DNA of 64,000 bases. Source: Apostichopus japonicus. Taxonomy: Eukaryota > Echinodermata > Holothuroidea > Aspidochirotida > Stichopodidae. Positions within the stretch are counted from its first letter, which is position 1, and each line of letters opens with the position of its first letter. The translations under genes and the position numbers were made by a program. The stretch covers positions 17,899,999 through 17,963,998 of the forward strand of contig NC_092565.1 of NCBI RefSeq assembly GCF_037975245.1, written 5' to 3'. The notes below the pieces were generated by a model that did no database searches, was not told the origin of the DNA, and worked only from the letters and a program-made list of their open reading frames with translations. This document shows positions 50,198-64,000 of this stretch, one piece after another.

Positions 50198-51473
50198 AGT
50201 CAATTCAACGTAAGACGTTAATTTCCACTATTATGCAACGTTCCTTTTTTATTTGTTCAATTTACATAGGGGCCTTTATTTTAGGGGTTAAGGTCCCAAA
50301 CTGGTCTAACCATACTGTCGTTGTCCAGTTATTTTGACACCGCCTTTATTTACTTGTGCACCAACTCTATTTACTGATATTTTGAAATATATTTCGTTTA
50401 TATACAAGTCTTTCTTAATGAATTCACCATTTCGTTGACTCTAAGCAGATTCATTGTTACAGTAACTATGCAACCTGTTTTGAAGTTCATATCACTCCAG
50501 AGAAATAGAGAGTGTCTTCAGCAATTAGGAACCCTTAAGCAGTTACACGTCGCACAGTCGCAAAACGTCATGAAACGAAATACCTTTACGTCTGAACATA
50601 CCCACGAGTAACGAACAATTGACAGTTCATTCAGGGGTGGGCCTCTTAACTACCAAGAAAACTTGAAGGGTGGGAATCAATACCTCTTTACGGCGTCGAG
50701 GTAACAACATAGAAGTTCAGTTTAAGTGATTTTAAAGGAAACGGTGAATCTTTATGAAGTAAAAGTAGAGAGAACCTTTACAGAATACTTTATAATTCGT
50801 GCACAGACATGTAGGTCACTTTGATAAGTTTCAAGTTATTGTATGTTTACTGTTATTGGAATCATTCGGCAGTCAGCCTTCCCATAAAAACAAATCTTCC
50901 TTATCTCATGTAGTAAGGGCAAGTATATAGCTGTACAGCATGATTATGTAATGGAACGTATAAGTGCCACGATTTTGAGATACCTACTACGGCATCCAGT
51001 GTCGTCGATTTCCTATACATGGGGTTGTAAGGCGTCGGTGTAAGTGCTAAAGTACTATGCATCCTTACATGTAGTAGGTATGAAAATAGGTTGGGTGGAA
51101 GGGGAAAGGTGGGGGGGGGAGAAATAGGGGAATATACATATCATGATTGGTAAAAAAAACTTTAGTGATAAGTATGCAAGGCTTTTCAATTTATCTTTCT
51201 TTTTCCCTTGAAATAAATCATCTACGAGGAATAAATTAAAATTTTCTTAAAGCAGAGTTATCAAAAATTAATTATGTATTTGACATCGACTGCCTGCAAA
51301 CTATCAAAGTAGTTCGCAGGATCTTTAAAAAGTGTGGGGGGGGGGGCTGGTGGTTCATCCCTCAGTTGCCATGGATGAACCTGGGTCATAATCGTAACCG
51401 TCGCGGACCGAGGTCTTACGTTACGTAATATGCATAATGACATAACCCTTTGTAAATAAATGTTTTATGATAA

Positions 51474-51589
<116 letters not shown>

Positions 51590-52380
51590 AATGACCTTAC
51601 AAAAGAAAGAAATGGTTACATTAGTTAATTTCAAAGACGAATATATCAGTTTAAATAAAAGTTGTCGTCATAGCCATCATGATAATAGAGACGATGTATG
51701 TCTCCCTATTTATGGATATTTAATATTTACATGTATAAGCGATACGTATATTTTTCCTAAGGTAAAACACTGTTTAACCACACAAGAAATACATAAATCA
51801 GGGCTAATTTCACTTACAAAAAATACCTTCGTTTCTAAAGTAAAGCTTAACACAAAAGTTAACCTTGTAATATCATATGTCAGATTCCTATGAGCTCAAC
51901 TCTGTTTTTAAATTAGTATTCCTCCTCTTGTTAACACCTTCGGCTGTCTGCTGTTTTATGCTCGAATGTAAAACTTTGGATGCTTGAATCTTAACGCTAC
52001 TCAGCCCCGTTTTCAGCAGGTGCTTTAAGTTCATGTTGCTAGGGGGCTCAACAAATTGAATTTCCGCTGGTTTTGTGAGTGTTGAGGTGTGTTTACAAAG
52101 CGTTGGTGAGCAGCTTCATCATGTCACTAGATGGTCTTCTGAATGAGAAGACTAAAATGTTATGTAAGATGGGAACAAAACCACACGAAAGCAGCTCATC
52201 ATAGGAAGTTACGGACAAACCAAGTGAACGTTATTTAATTACACTGTGATTAAAATTCTTACCTTCAGAAATCAAAGAATGTTCAGTTAGCATTTTAGCA
52301 GATTCAACTATGATTATTTGTGGGAAATTATTTGCTTCGTCATGACATGAATTTTTAAGTATCGTTTTATTCTTACAGTA

Positions 52381-52383
<3 letters not shown>

Positions 52384-52437
<54 letters not shown>

Positions 52438-52467
52438 AGTGTGTATGTATGTATGTAGGTATGTATA
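52384..52467. repeat. (TA)n(TG)n(TATG)n compound microsatellite
   Basis: TA units change to TG units near 52415 and then to GTAT units up to about 52467. Confidence 0.93.
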
Positions 52468-55400
52468 CAATAATGAAACAACTTGGTTTGGCACAGCACA
52501 AGGAAACGCATATTGGAAATTAACACTTCTCAATGAAATGTTTGACGTCATAAAAGCAAAGGACTCAATCCTACTGCATATATATATATATATAGTACTT
52601 GTAACACGATATGAAGTCGAGAACAGATCGTTAATAGTCAACATGTTAAAACACTGAAAATCTCAATTGCAGATGAGAGCGCGAAGCGGTAAGAATATAA
52701 AATTCTAAGCTGTTTCTTTTCTGTTCATCCGTTTAGAGAAACTCATGTGACAGAGAACATGAACATTCTGCTAAAGTTAGATATCGGTGAATGTGAGCTA
52801 ATAATATTGATTCCTTGTCGTGAGTACACTTCGGTATGCTAAGATGACTACTAATGTATGATGATTGTTGCATCTGAATCACGATATGTTCAAACTAGCC
52901 GCCTCACCGATTATATCGCAGCTCTGCCTTTTTTATTGGAATAATTTATGTTTTAACACTTTGATAATATTTGAGTAAAGTTTGTCTCACATTAGTCGGA
53001 ATTTTAGCTGCTATGTGGTTACCATATTTTCACAACAAAAACACCTTCTTAGTAATATCACTGTCAATAGTGACGTAGTCAGTAGGGGGAGAGGGCAGGG
53101 GGAGGGGGAAGGGGCGAGGGGACACAGTGCCAGCCATAGAATTTTTCAAGGACATTACGGGGACTACAAAACTTAAATTGGTAAAAGAAGAATAAATAAC
53201 CGTGGTATATGTTATACGGCAGACATAATAGGCTAATTGCTTCTACAACACGGGGGCAGTCGTGCAATAAAGAAAGTCTACATTTCGGGACCAAAACCAA
53301 CCCTGGGTTATAATATTCACCAACGTTCACGTTATTGATATACATGCACTTCTACGTCCCTTGTAATTAATGTTATATCCCCTACCCCTGTCCAGTGTAC
53401 TACACTAGCGTTAGAAAAACTGGCATGTAGGACACTATCAATCAAGAGCCATAACACTAAGCTATTATACACATCGGCAAGAACAATCCATTGCATGTCC
53501 TCAAGCACAAGGCTATAATAACAGTTTTATTAATGCATGGTTTGATGCGGCTGTAAAATTGTAGCTAGAAAGCAAATTCCCTGCATGGAAAAGTCAATAA
53601 TTCTTTTTAAATAGGAAACAGGGCTGTCACTCGTAGAATATTTAATTTGACCAATTAATGGTCGAAATGGACAATTATGATAGGGAAAAATCACCGCTTC
53701 CGGACTTTAATGTTTGGTGAGATAAATCGGTGTGAGCCATTCAATGTTTCTTTATGATAATACAAAGCAGTATGATCAATAAAATATATATTTGATTCTA
53801 TTAAGAAAAGCTTTTGCAAGTTTTGATAACTGTTTCTGTGAAATTATAGCAGAATAAAATGACAGATAGTATGCCCGCGGGAAATGATTATGCCGGTGAG
53901 AAGTTGTTTCCATGAAGTCAAAAACATGTTAGGCAATTTCAAATTGATAAAACCACACAGTGAAATTTATACCTTTCTGTAAATATTTAATCCTGCATTT
54001 GGCTTAGAAGAGGGTTCTATTCTAATCCCTTCAGAATACCTTATCCGTATGTAACGGGTACAACAACAAAATGGTCGGGCCATTTCAAACTTGGTGTGAC
54101 GGCCTACATGTTTATCCATGCTTCTTCTTTCTTCTTAATGACTTTCATGTTTGATCAACCTCGCTAAGCCCTCCTCTTTATTTGGTCAGTCTCTTTGCAG
54201 CGATTCGGGTATTTAGTGAATTGTGTTTCCATTTCTTTGGAATGCCAACAAAGTAACAATTTGGACTTGACCCAATTTGTGATTTTCAAACATTTGAAAC
54301 ACGTTTCCAGGATATATTATACGTTTCGAAAGACGTTTCTGTCTCCCAACCATCGAGTGGATCGATTCGTTGAGAACGTTAAATGAAGTTTCTATAACAA
54401 ACACTTACAAGTAGCTACAACTACTTTACATGTTAGTATTTGTTCTCCCTTGCAATGAGTGACAGATCGAGGCCATAAGGGAGGTTGTAATTCCTTCAGG
54501 TCACCAGAAGAATTTATTTAAAGAGTTTTGTTACGCTTCAAACATGTGCGAGTTTTGTTAATCAATCAGCAACCATTTCTCTTCTCATGGGCTAAAGAAT
54601 AGACTACTATATATGACAGTCGTATTATGCAATATTAGTTGTTCGTACGACTGATCTCTCTGTTTTATTGTTTATTGATACTTCCAATACAATTCAATTA
54701 TGAACCATTTGTTCTACTTTGGATTGTTAGTAAAATTCCAGTTAACCAAGCTTAGTTCTATAAAAAAAAAATGTTTAATCGCAAACAACATGAAAACACA
54801 TTTATCCTCAGTCTTTTCTTGAATCTACAAACTTTCTGCAACCTGACGTATCCTCCAATAATTAATTTGACTGAAAATGTTTTTGTTTCTGGTTGAATTA
54901 ATTACCCAAGAAGTACAATTCTACTCCAAAACAAATATAGCATATGTATATGTGTATGCTCTTTTTCTTGTTTGTTTACATAAGCCATTTGTGGAAGGTT
55001 TATCCACGCAATACGTGATTGCAAGTATTATCAGCGGTTGCTTAAAACAATTTTGAACGGAAATATAAACCTCTTTATAGCGAAACTTCAATTACCAATG
55101 AGTGAATCTGAGCAGCAAACCCCTCCCTCCCACCCACCCCCACCCCACCCATCTACGTCCCACCCCATAAACAACTTCTCCCCCACGTACGGGCAAAAAC
55201 AGAAAATGAAGTGGCGTCTATATGTCGTTCCATCAATTGCATCTTGACTTTTCACAGTAATATGCTATTCATCCTTTCTCCCAATCTACTTTAAAGAACA
55301 CTTCAGATTCGAGCTACCAACGGTACCGATTGTCACATAAGCAATACATTTTCATGTAAACATTTTTAATCAACCGATTCCACTTGTATTACTTTAATAA

Positions 55401-58400
55401 CAACAAAATGACAGATCCACGTGATTTAATGTCCTAGTAAACATTTTGATTCGATATAACCGTTGCAGAGGCAAATTTTACGGCGCCATTTAATACCACC
55501 AGACCTTGGTTGAAGGTTGTTCATTGCCATTTTCAGTATTTCAAACTCATTGCTTCTTGCGTTACGTCACTTGTACCGATGGCTCGTAAACTAAAAAATA
55601 ATCGTTACGAACTCATTTTAAAATTCCCCATCGACATACTTTTTTTCGCAAATCAAATTAAGTAAAATATTTATCAATCCATCGTTATGAAGCGACAGAT
55701 TGTGTATACAATGTAGCAACACGATACATTGTTTGTATATATACAAACAAAATGGACACTCTTTGATTAATATTTCGCATATAAAAGTGGTCAATATGAG
55801 ACAGAGCTAATCTTAAACTTCAGACACCATTTTATCCTTAGTTTATTAACCTTCGTTATTCTGGGAACAGAACCGAACGAAGGACACATTGACAATGTTT
55901 TGGATTTAAAGGCCATTTCCATTTTTTCACTTGATTGCACTATACAGACTAAAATACATCACATTGACTAATATGACAATTGTAAGTGTGATTCATTTCA
56001 CTCGTCTAATTGGCCAGGTGACTGCTGTGAAATATTGTTTCCTGCAAATGGATTACAAATTGCCTGGGATTTTTTTCGTTTATTTCTTTTCGTTTAAATT
56101 TGATACAAAGGACATCGTGCTTTTCGATGTCGAGATATGATACGTATTAACTGTAATTTTCCCAAGGACTTAATTAATGAATGTACTACTCACTACAGCT
56201 TAGGGTACTTATATACATTAGACCGACGTGTTAGGGTATCAATTGCTATCAGATGCAACTTCTGTTTAGTTGTTTATATTATTACTGCGAAATTGCAAGT
56301 TTTAATTGTGATTTTTTGAGAAATAGACTAAATGAAACTTACGTGTTGTATATTTTGATATGTTCATCATGCAAAACATCCATTTTGCTTTGGTCACTAT
56401 ACTGTTATCATGTTTTACTCTTAATCTACGCTGAAATATATCATAACTCAGTTAATCCATTGCGTGCACAAATCCAAGTACCTACCTAGATGTACATCTT
56501 TAAAGGTTACATTACTTTACTTCAAAGAACTTTTTAAGAAGGTACACTTAGCATTAATTTTGTAATGGATATGAAAAATATGATTGACGAAACCATCTGC
56601 AAGTTTTGGCCATCGAATTGTATAGGTACGTATTAGTAAATGTGATGGAAGGTCGGAACATGGTTTAAAGTTATTTAAGTGCTCAAAAGCAGCCATATGA
56701 ATTGCATTAACAATCAGAGAGGACAAAAATTACCTTTAGCTGGCCTCGTTAAGAAAGCAAATGATAGCTGAAACTCAGTCAGACTTCATCACGCTAGAGG
56801 CGTGACATAAATTTTCACGTTTTGAAGTATCTTGATGACAAATACCTATTCAAGTATAAAGTTTCACAGAAAAACGTCAACCGACAGATATGGTTGTCAA
56901 CAGGGTTCAGTGCATTCTAAAATCGTGACGGTTTTGATGGTCTCCAGAAGGTTGATGACAAAACTATATGCACATAGTTGCAAGTCATGTGATCATTTGT
57001 ATATGATAGCTCCTCTTCTTCCGTTGTCCGAAGTTTACAACAACTCATTTATCAAAACGTTTATGACAAACTATGTTAACATATTTCGTATTGTTCAGCT
57101 GTTGATAATCAAGACAACTGCCCGCAGTCGTTATACATTAGAAATCGATATTACATTTCATGAATGCGCAAATGTGTGTATCAGTATTCACATAATTATC
57201 ACAATTAGCCTTAATTATGAAGATGTGATCCGACAAAAGTGCATTTCCTTGAACGAATGGACAGTCTTACTTCTTCAACTTTGAAGTTTAAGAATACATC
57301 TTCAATGCTGAAGGATTTGAAACCTGTTCTTTGCGATTTTGCATGCTATGGTTAATTTCCACAACCAAGCAATCCTTACGTTTCTGTAGTCAGTACATTC
57401 TATCGCCTGCTTCGTTTTTAATTACGCGAGCTTGTTCGTTAAAGTTAAAAACATACGCGCCTCAAGGGATTACATGTTTTTTCCTTAGTGACTTCTACAT
57501 TCTTTAATCTTCATGATGGCAATTTTTCTTGCATAGGCTGTAATTTGCTCAGAGAATCCCGAGGTTTATCAAAATGGGTTACTGGTTTTCTGTCTCAAGG
57601 CTGTCATTTCGTCAGTTGTGAAAAAAGAAAAAAGTCCACTGCTTCTTACAAGTAACACGTACAAGACGGATGAGAAGTCCAGTCCAATGAAACGTTAGCC
57701 CCCAGTTTGGTATACCGATTTCAATTCATATCCCAAGTTCAAAATTACCTTCATATATACATTTGTACGGACGGCATAGGATCTATAGTGACTCAAAACA
57801 CAAAGAAATGAACTAAACTATATAATCTAAGTTAAAATTTCAAGAGTCTATTCGTACACCTGCACTATATGTTGCTACGATCCTATCATAGCTGTATCTT
57901 CATAAATCTTTCCGGTCATTTGTTATAATGTTACTATTTTTATCAGCTTATTGTTGTTGATCCGTTGCTATATTATAACTGTGTTCTTCCTAAAATTGCG
58001 GTAACTAATTGAACGTAATGGGAAATGTTGATGGAAAGAGTTAATGAAATGAATGAATTTATTTGTAATATTATCTAATTGAAACTATGTCCTCATATTA
58101 ACGTTTCCCATAGGTGAGGCTTTGGTAATGCATCTCCCTGGCTACATCAAAGTAATATACCAATTTCACAGGGGTTTCTTTATAATGTATCAAACAATTA
58201 TCTTCAGAGAAAGATAATATACTTATGATATGAGAAGAATGCTTCTGAAAGCCATAAATGATTTACCGAAACAGAAACATTGCAGATTCACGTGTTTCTT
58301 TGAATTTCCATTTGGAATACCATATTTATCGTATGTGTGGTACAATCCATGAAAACTCAGGTACCCGCCAGATACTCATAATATGTACGTGTACCAAGCT

Positions 58401-59095
58401 GTTACAGTATCCAAGTTCCATATAACGTACATTCTATTACTATGGGGTGAACTACCCCGACTTAAATTAAAAGGATTTTATGGTGAGAAACAATGTGAAA
58501 CTTATATTAAAGAGGAAAATATTTCACACTGCTTGCTAAAACCTCATTCTCAAAATCTTGCCCCAAGCTCGAGAATGTGTTACTTGATGTAACATGTATA
58601 TGGCTGGCTAAACCTTCAACTGTACAGAAAGTTGGATCACGGTAGGGGGGTTTGCGATATCATCTAGGCAAATGCTCTTCAAAAAGCTACAGTTTATAAT
58701 ATTCTTGTTGATTTATCCGTGAAACCTGACATATTTGGAATTTTTGCGTAGCTCTCAAAATTCTCTAGATCTTTACTTAGACTGTCATCAAAATGTTTCT
58801 TGTTTTGTAGCAATATTCTTTTCATCTTTGAATAAATGATTGACAAATTAGAAATAACTATAAAATAAATTTAAGATAAATTGCCATGATGACAATATTC
58901 ATTTTGCTGTTACCAGACACATTTACAAAGTATAAAATAATTGAAGAAAGAAAATCATGTTTTCGCTATGCAATTCAATGAGGATGTGGGTATTCGCCTT
59001 TAAGGTCTCAGAAAATGTTCAATAATTTTCCTAAACAATCAACTTCGGTTATCCAGTAAAAACATCTAAATGAAATTTAACCGTGTTATACTTAC

Positions 59096-59247
59096 AAGTT
59101 TGATGACTTGGGAGAGGAAGAGTAGTAGCCGTACATTGATGTAGTCAGTGTGGTTTAAAACGGGCCTGACTAACCTGTCATAGTCCTCAAACATATCATC
59201 TAGAAGCTTTCGGTAGTGTCGATCACCTTTACAGACAAAAGTTGAAC
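59096..59247 (-). CDS. Gene B exon: N-terminal helix of the ligand-binding domain
   Basis: The donor is GTAAGT directly below 59096. The exon encodes GDRHYRKLLDDMFEDYDRLV and RPVLNHTDYINVRLLLFLSQ, then VIKL, the N-terminal helix and first strand typical of nAChRs. NHT is a potential glycosylation site. The end joins in phase 0 to DERMQ. Two acceptors in the same phase are possible: after TTTTCAAG (start 59247, 152 bp, used here) or after GTCTGTAAAG (start 59226, 131 bp). The frame continues upstream without an ATG; an initiating codon must be in an earlier exon. Confidence 0.85.
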
Positions 59248-62200
59248 CTTGAAAAGTAATAGAATAAAACAGCCAGAGTAATGTATGAATATAGCAGAAT
59301 GGTAATTCAATGACTGTACACGCAACAAACAAACAAAAATAACATAGCACCACTTTCAATCATAGTGTATTACAAAGCTATCATGAATATGAACATAAAT
59401 CAATATATAGATTCATATAAATTAAAAATGCTGCACACCTGTATATGGGTGCATTCCAAGGCTGATCCATTGGTAGATTAAATCCGGGGGTGACAGTAGG
59501 TGGCTGAGGGGATGGGGGATTGGTAGTTTTCTCAACATGTGTCTTGTATTGAAGTTTTATTAGTTTTGGAGTCTACTACGCCCGGCATACATACATAACA
59601 AACTAAAGAACAGCCACTCCCCAATCCAACCTGTTTGACTTTTTACTGCAATTGTTATCTAGCCTGTAGTACTGCCCAGAGAAACAGGTTCATATTACGA
59701 AATTTCGTATGCACGAGCTTATATATATTTTCAATATAGAGAATCCCGTATCTCGTTTGGTTCTGCACACAAGTTTAATAAAGAACGTCCTTGAATAGAA
59801 ATGATCATCTGCCTTTTTCATGAAAGACATGAAAGGTAATGTCCCGGTATAGTCATCACGATGAGTAAATATTTTACTTCCCAATACTACCAATAGGAAA
59901 ACATGTAGTTTAATGAACTGTTTGTGTATCTATTCACTTCAATATATATTAAAATAATACATGCATAGGCATAAAGTCACATCCAACTAAACTGTATATT
60001 GATGCTTCAATAAGGAATGTATGACATAAATGTCATAGTTCAAAATGTGTTATTTGTCGGTTATACTTAAATTAAGCATGTGTTGACCATGCAGCGACAC
60101 ACATATCCGATGTTGCACATATTAAGACAGGCATGAGTAATTTTGGAACCTCTGATGTCGTTCGGACAATTTGGCAAATTTTCTTTCACTACTATTAGAC
60201 ACTTTAGTTTGTCTGGTTAATAATACATGTCAGGTCCTCACGATATGATGACTTCCTGCATGTTGATGTCACCTGCTGGTTCCAGCATACGGTTTATGTT
60301 TTACATCATTATCGACGCCAATGAAACACTCACCCCGCACTCTATAGAAGACTCCCAAACCGAAAACACATATATTCTTTTCACTGTTATCTACGATCCA
60401 TTTACACTGCAGGTTGTCTACCAGTATGATGATTAACCCCAAGTATGTGCAGTTTGTCCTACAAAACATATATAATGGCCAACACTGCATAATGTTTCTA
60501 TTACGAAAGGAAATCTTGTAGACCTTTCTTTTTCAACAAGAAGACGAGACTTGCTATATATTTACCATCAAGTATAAAAACCAGGAGAAAAAAAACAGAA
60601 CAGGCCTATCAAAAAACACATATAAAGTGACTAACTACATTCTATGTTTTGTGTGCCTAGGAAAAGAGAATGTATTCAATATTAAAGGGTATCTTGTAAA
60701 AATTTCTCTTTCACCAAGAAGTGGTGACTTTCATGTATCTTCATATAATATTTACCCTTCACGACTTTCTTGAGCAAGTATTACAGTGTAAACATTTTGC
60801 CATACACTGAGCTAAATGTAAACCATTGAATGTACCCTTCTCATCCTTGAGGCGGCTAGAAAGATAGTGATAAAGTCAAACTAAATCGATTTCCGCTGCG
60901 ATTTCGAAAGAACTATGTTAAAGCTGTATGTATTGAGTTGATTTTAATCCTAAACATGAATTAGTTATCTTTTCGAGTGCTGTTACACTGTAATTATAAT
61001 AGTTCAAGGAGAGATTGAAGAGTTTTGAAGGGAAAATGAAATTGATGTCGACTCTTTTTGTAAATAGCATTTTATGTATTTATTGAACTGGCTACTGGTA
61101 AGATGAGATATGTCTTAATGTCTGAAGTTTATAGCTTGCAGCGCAGTTATCATCATAACTCTGCATAATAAACGATAGTGTCGGTATGACGTGATTGGGA
61201 GTAGACAATTGAGTGGTAACACATTAATACAAAGAGAAAAATTTTGTCCACACTCAAAGTAACGCTTGAATTATCATATTGCTATTGGGTGAAATTATTT
61301 AATCAGTCGATATATCATATCAATATTTTGGCCCAAACCATGGTGCTGCCCACTTCCCTTTCCTTCGTGTATGCATACCAGATTCCATACTATTAGCTAA
61401 TGAGTGTTGGGAAACGAGTGAATAATTTGACACGATTGCTCCGGAAGGTTGAATCCACAATGTGAATTTTCTACCTAATATAGGCCTAACTCGTTAGCCA
61501 AGTTACGAAAATAATTGAAAACGTAAAAATTGCACAACAGCAAAAAGTATTGTCGTGCAGTAAAATCTTCAAATATGTCCAATTTAGTAATTAAATGAAA
61601 ACAGAAGTTAATCAAATGTCTGTACTGTATACACAGAAATCAATGTATGTAAATTCTGAGTATCAGTCCATGAGTGTGTATACATTTGACATCCACAAGT
61701 TATAATTGGTTCAAGAGGATCGTTTTCCATAGCCTTGACCCAAAATCGAGTATTTCGATGCCCCATGGGCAAGCACATCTCTGAATTAGTAGACTAAAGT
61801 TTACAATCCGTCACCAACATTCGATCGGTACAAGTCCACTCATACTGTTGTGATATTTCTTGATGATCTACATGTGTGTAAATGAACGTGTACTTGTCAT
61901 TATAAAATGTATATAACACGAAACGGCGGCATGATTAATATGTTGAAATTAAGAAATGTCCAAAAATGATTTCGAACGATTTCAGGCAACATTATGGCAT
62001 ACATATGACGTAAGAGAAGTTGATCTCTAAACAATACTTCAAAATAAGTCCAAACTTGCTAGCTATTCTATACTGACCACATTGGCATTAACGAGAGTAG
62101 GCATGTTATATAATTACTTTTGATAGTTTAAATATCTATTTTCATGTTATTGCTGGATTTGAGAGAACCGTGCCCTCCAACGTTGGTCATAGTGACACAA

Positions 62201-64000
62201 ACTGAAGACAACTAACTTTCACTGAATTTGGGTAAAGGTTCCCCTATTTTCCTTCTTTTCGTAGTTCCTTTAGTCATCTCCGAGTAATACTATATTATCT
62301 GCAATATGTTATGAATATACATTGCATGTATTGTAATGATACTTACAGTAATTTCCAACCTGTAATTGGCTCCAGTAATTATTTACCTGTCATTGCCTGA
62401 AGTAAATTCCCTACTCTAATTACCGTCAGTCGCCCAGTTCTTTGTCTTACATGGGAACAAGGTAACAGCTTTGCAGTTGTTACAGTGCCACCTGTAACAC
62501 ATGTTACCGTGTTACGACCACAAAGTAGTAATTACTGATGCTTGCTGTAGGGCATGAACAATAGTTGCTTTACAAGCCATGAGTATCGGGTGCATCTGAC
62601 AGAATACCACGCAGTAACAGATATAATATTACACCGTATGATTAATACCACCGAAGATTTCCTTGCATTTTTTTCCATTTAGTCTTAAAAGCAAGATTCC
62701 CCAAGGTCTGAGCAAAGTTTAAAACTGTGACGTACATTCATTTAGAGATTACCTGATTGTATCATTCTACACATAATCCACATAGTTACTATAAGATTAC
62801 ATGTAGTATATAGTACGTGAGAGAAGGTAAAGGTGACTAATTAGTGCATGGGAAGCTTAAACCGCAAGCAGCCATCCTTCAAGTGTTTACTGCAAAAGTC
62901 TTACCACAGTGCATTAACATTTCTTTATGGCTTTATGTTGCAGACAATCATTAATCACCATTAAATGATGTAATGTAATAAGGTACTGCCTGATTATGTC
63001 ATTCTTTAGCGATACGCCATGTCCCGATACTTATCCAAAGATAACACATAACCTATACTGATTATTTTCATGCATGGAACGGTATTATTCATATAGTTCT
63101 TTTCCACAAACTATAGATGACTGTAACCATTAATAATAGGCTTTCTGTTATAAAATTATGTGGTATACGGTACCTCAACACATAGCCAAACTGCATCATC
63201 TCAGTGAAATAATATATGCAAATTGCCATTAAATGAGGTTAACATCAGTGACAAAATACATTAAGAAGTATATCAATATATGAATGTCTAAAGGTTTTCA
63301 CTATTAACTTCATTTTTATAATGAGACAGATATCTGTCGAAGAAATATCGATAAACAGCAGTATCGATAACACGGAAGTAATTCTGATATTGGAAATCTC
63401 TGTTCTCTCATGAAAGTTTGGCTTTATTTGTTATTTACTTACTATACTCTTTTTGGTTATAATTCGTTGAAAATGGGCAATAATTGACGAGAACAAATTT
63501 CTAGTCAGACGATTTTTGTTAACATTTTATCCTTTAATTACCTTTTCGTAGAAAAGCTTGATTAAAGTGAAAAGTGGGTAAAAGTCGAAAAACATCTTTC
63601 GTGTTTCTGTGTTGTAAAATTCCTTAAAACCGCGAGTTACAACCCTTAGAAAGGGGCACGTTAATGACAATTATGGTTTACATCATGTTTTTTACGTAAA
63701 TGTAAATGTCCAATTCCTCACAATCGTGACAAATTTACAGCCCGGTAGCAAATGATACGTTTCTGAGAATTCTGGTTTGTATTACGCCTTGAATAATTGA
63801 CTTATTAAGCTTTTTATTTAATAGTGAGTTGATCACAGTAGGTTGAAAGTTATAAAACATTATTTGTATATTGTAAAATTCCTCACATTCGCTGGAAGTG
63901 TACCGTGGGTGAGATCCCATATTAATGTCTTACAACACCGTTCAGCTGTAACTGACGGATCTTATAGCGAACAACACGCTCAATTATTGTAAACAAGAAA
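59248..64000. other. Upstream of gene B exon 2: 5' intron or flank
   Basis: The signal-peptide exon of gene B should be in or beyond this region on the minus strand. One phase-compatible donor (G|GTGAGT near 60336) ends an ATG-started frame from 60490, but that peptide does not look like a signal sequence. A fragment of the foldback element family lies at 62430-62592. Otherwise AT-rich sequence without recognisable genes. Confidence 0.6.
62430..62592. mobile_element. Truncated copy of the foldback element family
   Basis: Similar to the right half of the element at 41103-41520: TTGTCTTACATGGGAAC, TGCCACCTGTAACACATGTT, ACCGTGTTACGA, ending ATGAGTATCGGGTG. An extra 22 bp or so sits 14 bp before the end. 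The left half and left terminus are not present. Confidence 0.65.

Noticed and set aside
50009-50213. Threonine- and valine-repeat open frames
   Set aside because: Translations of the trinucleotide repeat on either strand.
59248-59359. Upstream extension of gene B exon 2 as a signal peptide
   Set aside because: The hydrophobic stretch has no in-frame ATG (the frame begins at a TTG) and an acceptor site separates it from the conserved part.
60336-60490. First exon of gene B
   Set aside because: The donor phase fits (G|GTGAGT) and an ATG is present, but the peptide is about 50 residues with several cysteines and charged residues and does not look like a signal peptide. Needs transcript support.

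Overview
The window is eukaryotic, AT-rich, intron-rich genomic DNA from an animal. I read it as a marine invertebrate, possibly an echinoderm. The grounds are multi-kilobase GT-AG introns, several short non-autonomous mobile elements, and nicotinic-receptor-type genes that are not close to vertebrate ones. The species assignment is inference.

Two genes explain almost all recognisable coding sequence. Both encode subunits of the cys-loop ligand-gated ion channel superfamily, nicotinic acetylcholine receptor (nAChR) type. Gene A is on the + strand. Five coding exons were located (3090-3199, 3805-4007, 6227-6362, 10736-10926, 15675-16306). They cover the ligand-binding domain from the 110-bp exon onward through M4 and the stop. 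The signal-peptide exon and the first N-terminal exons lie upstream of the window or were not recognised. Gene B is on the - strand. Seven coding exons were located, listed 5' to 3' on its own strand: 59247-59096, 48962-48918, 46368-46259, 45074-44875, 33424-33306, 29275-29068, 23345-22753. Only the signal-peptide exon is missing. All junction phases were checked by hand and keep the frame open. The genes converge tail to tail with about 6.4 kb between stop codons, so they look like an inverted paralogous pair.

Both subunits have the 13-residue Cys-loop with FPFD, the loop-D and loop-B tryptophans and an M2 pore helix. Both lack the vicinal cysteine pair of alpha subunits in loop C, so by sequence they are non-alpha. 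Gene B has a canonical cation-type M2 entrance (GEK). Gene A has QGK there, replacing the -1' glutamate, and a lysine inside M2. One intron sits 17 nt apart between the two genes.

Region by region: 1-3089 holds a tRNA-derived repeat and no confirmed exon. 3090-16306 is gene A, whose introns contain a tRNA-derived SINE and two inverted copies of a repeat with a U2 snRNA-like head. 16307-22752 is the convergent intergenic region with a purine tract and a 656-bp repeat. 22753-59247 is gene B, whose introns hold a hAT-like MITE with an 8-bp target duplication, a 418-bp foldback element with a 7-bp duplication, several (TA)n tracts, and a short unannotated minus-strand reading frame resembling part of a neurotrophin domain (unconfirmed). 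59248-64000 holds a fragment of the foldback family and otherwise nothing recognised.
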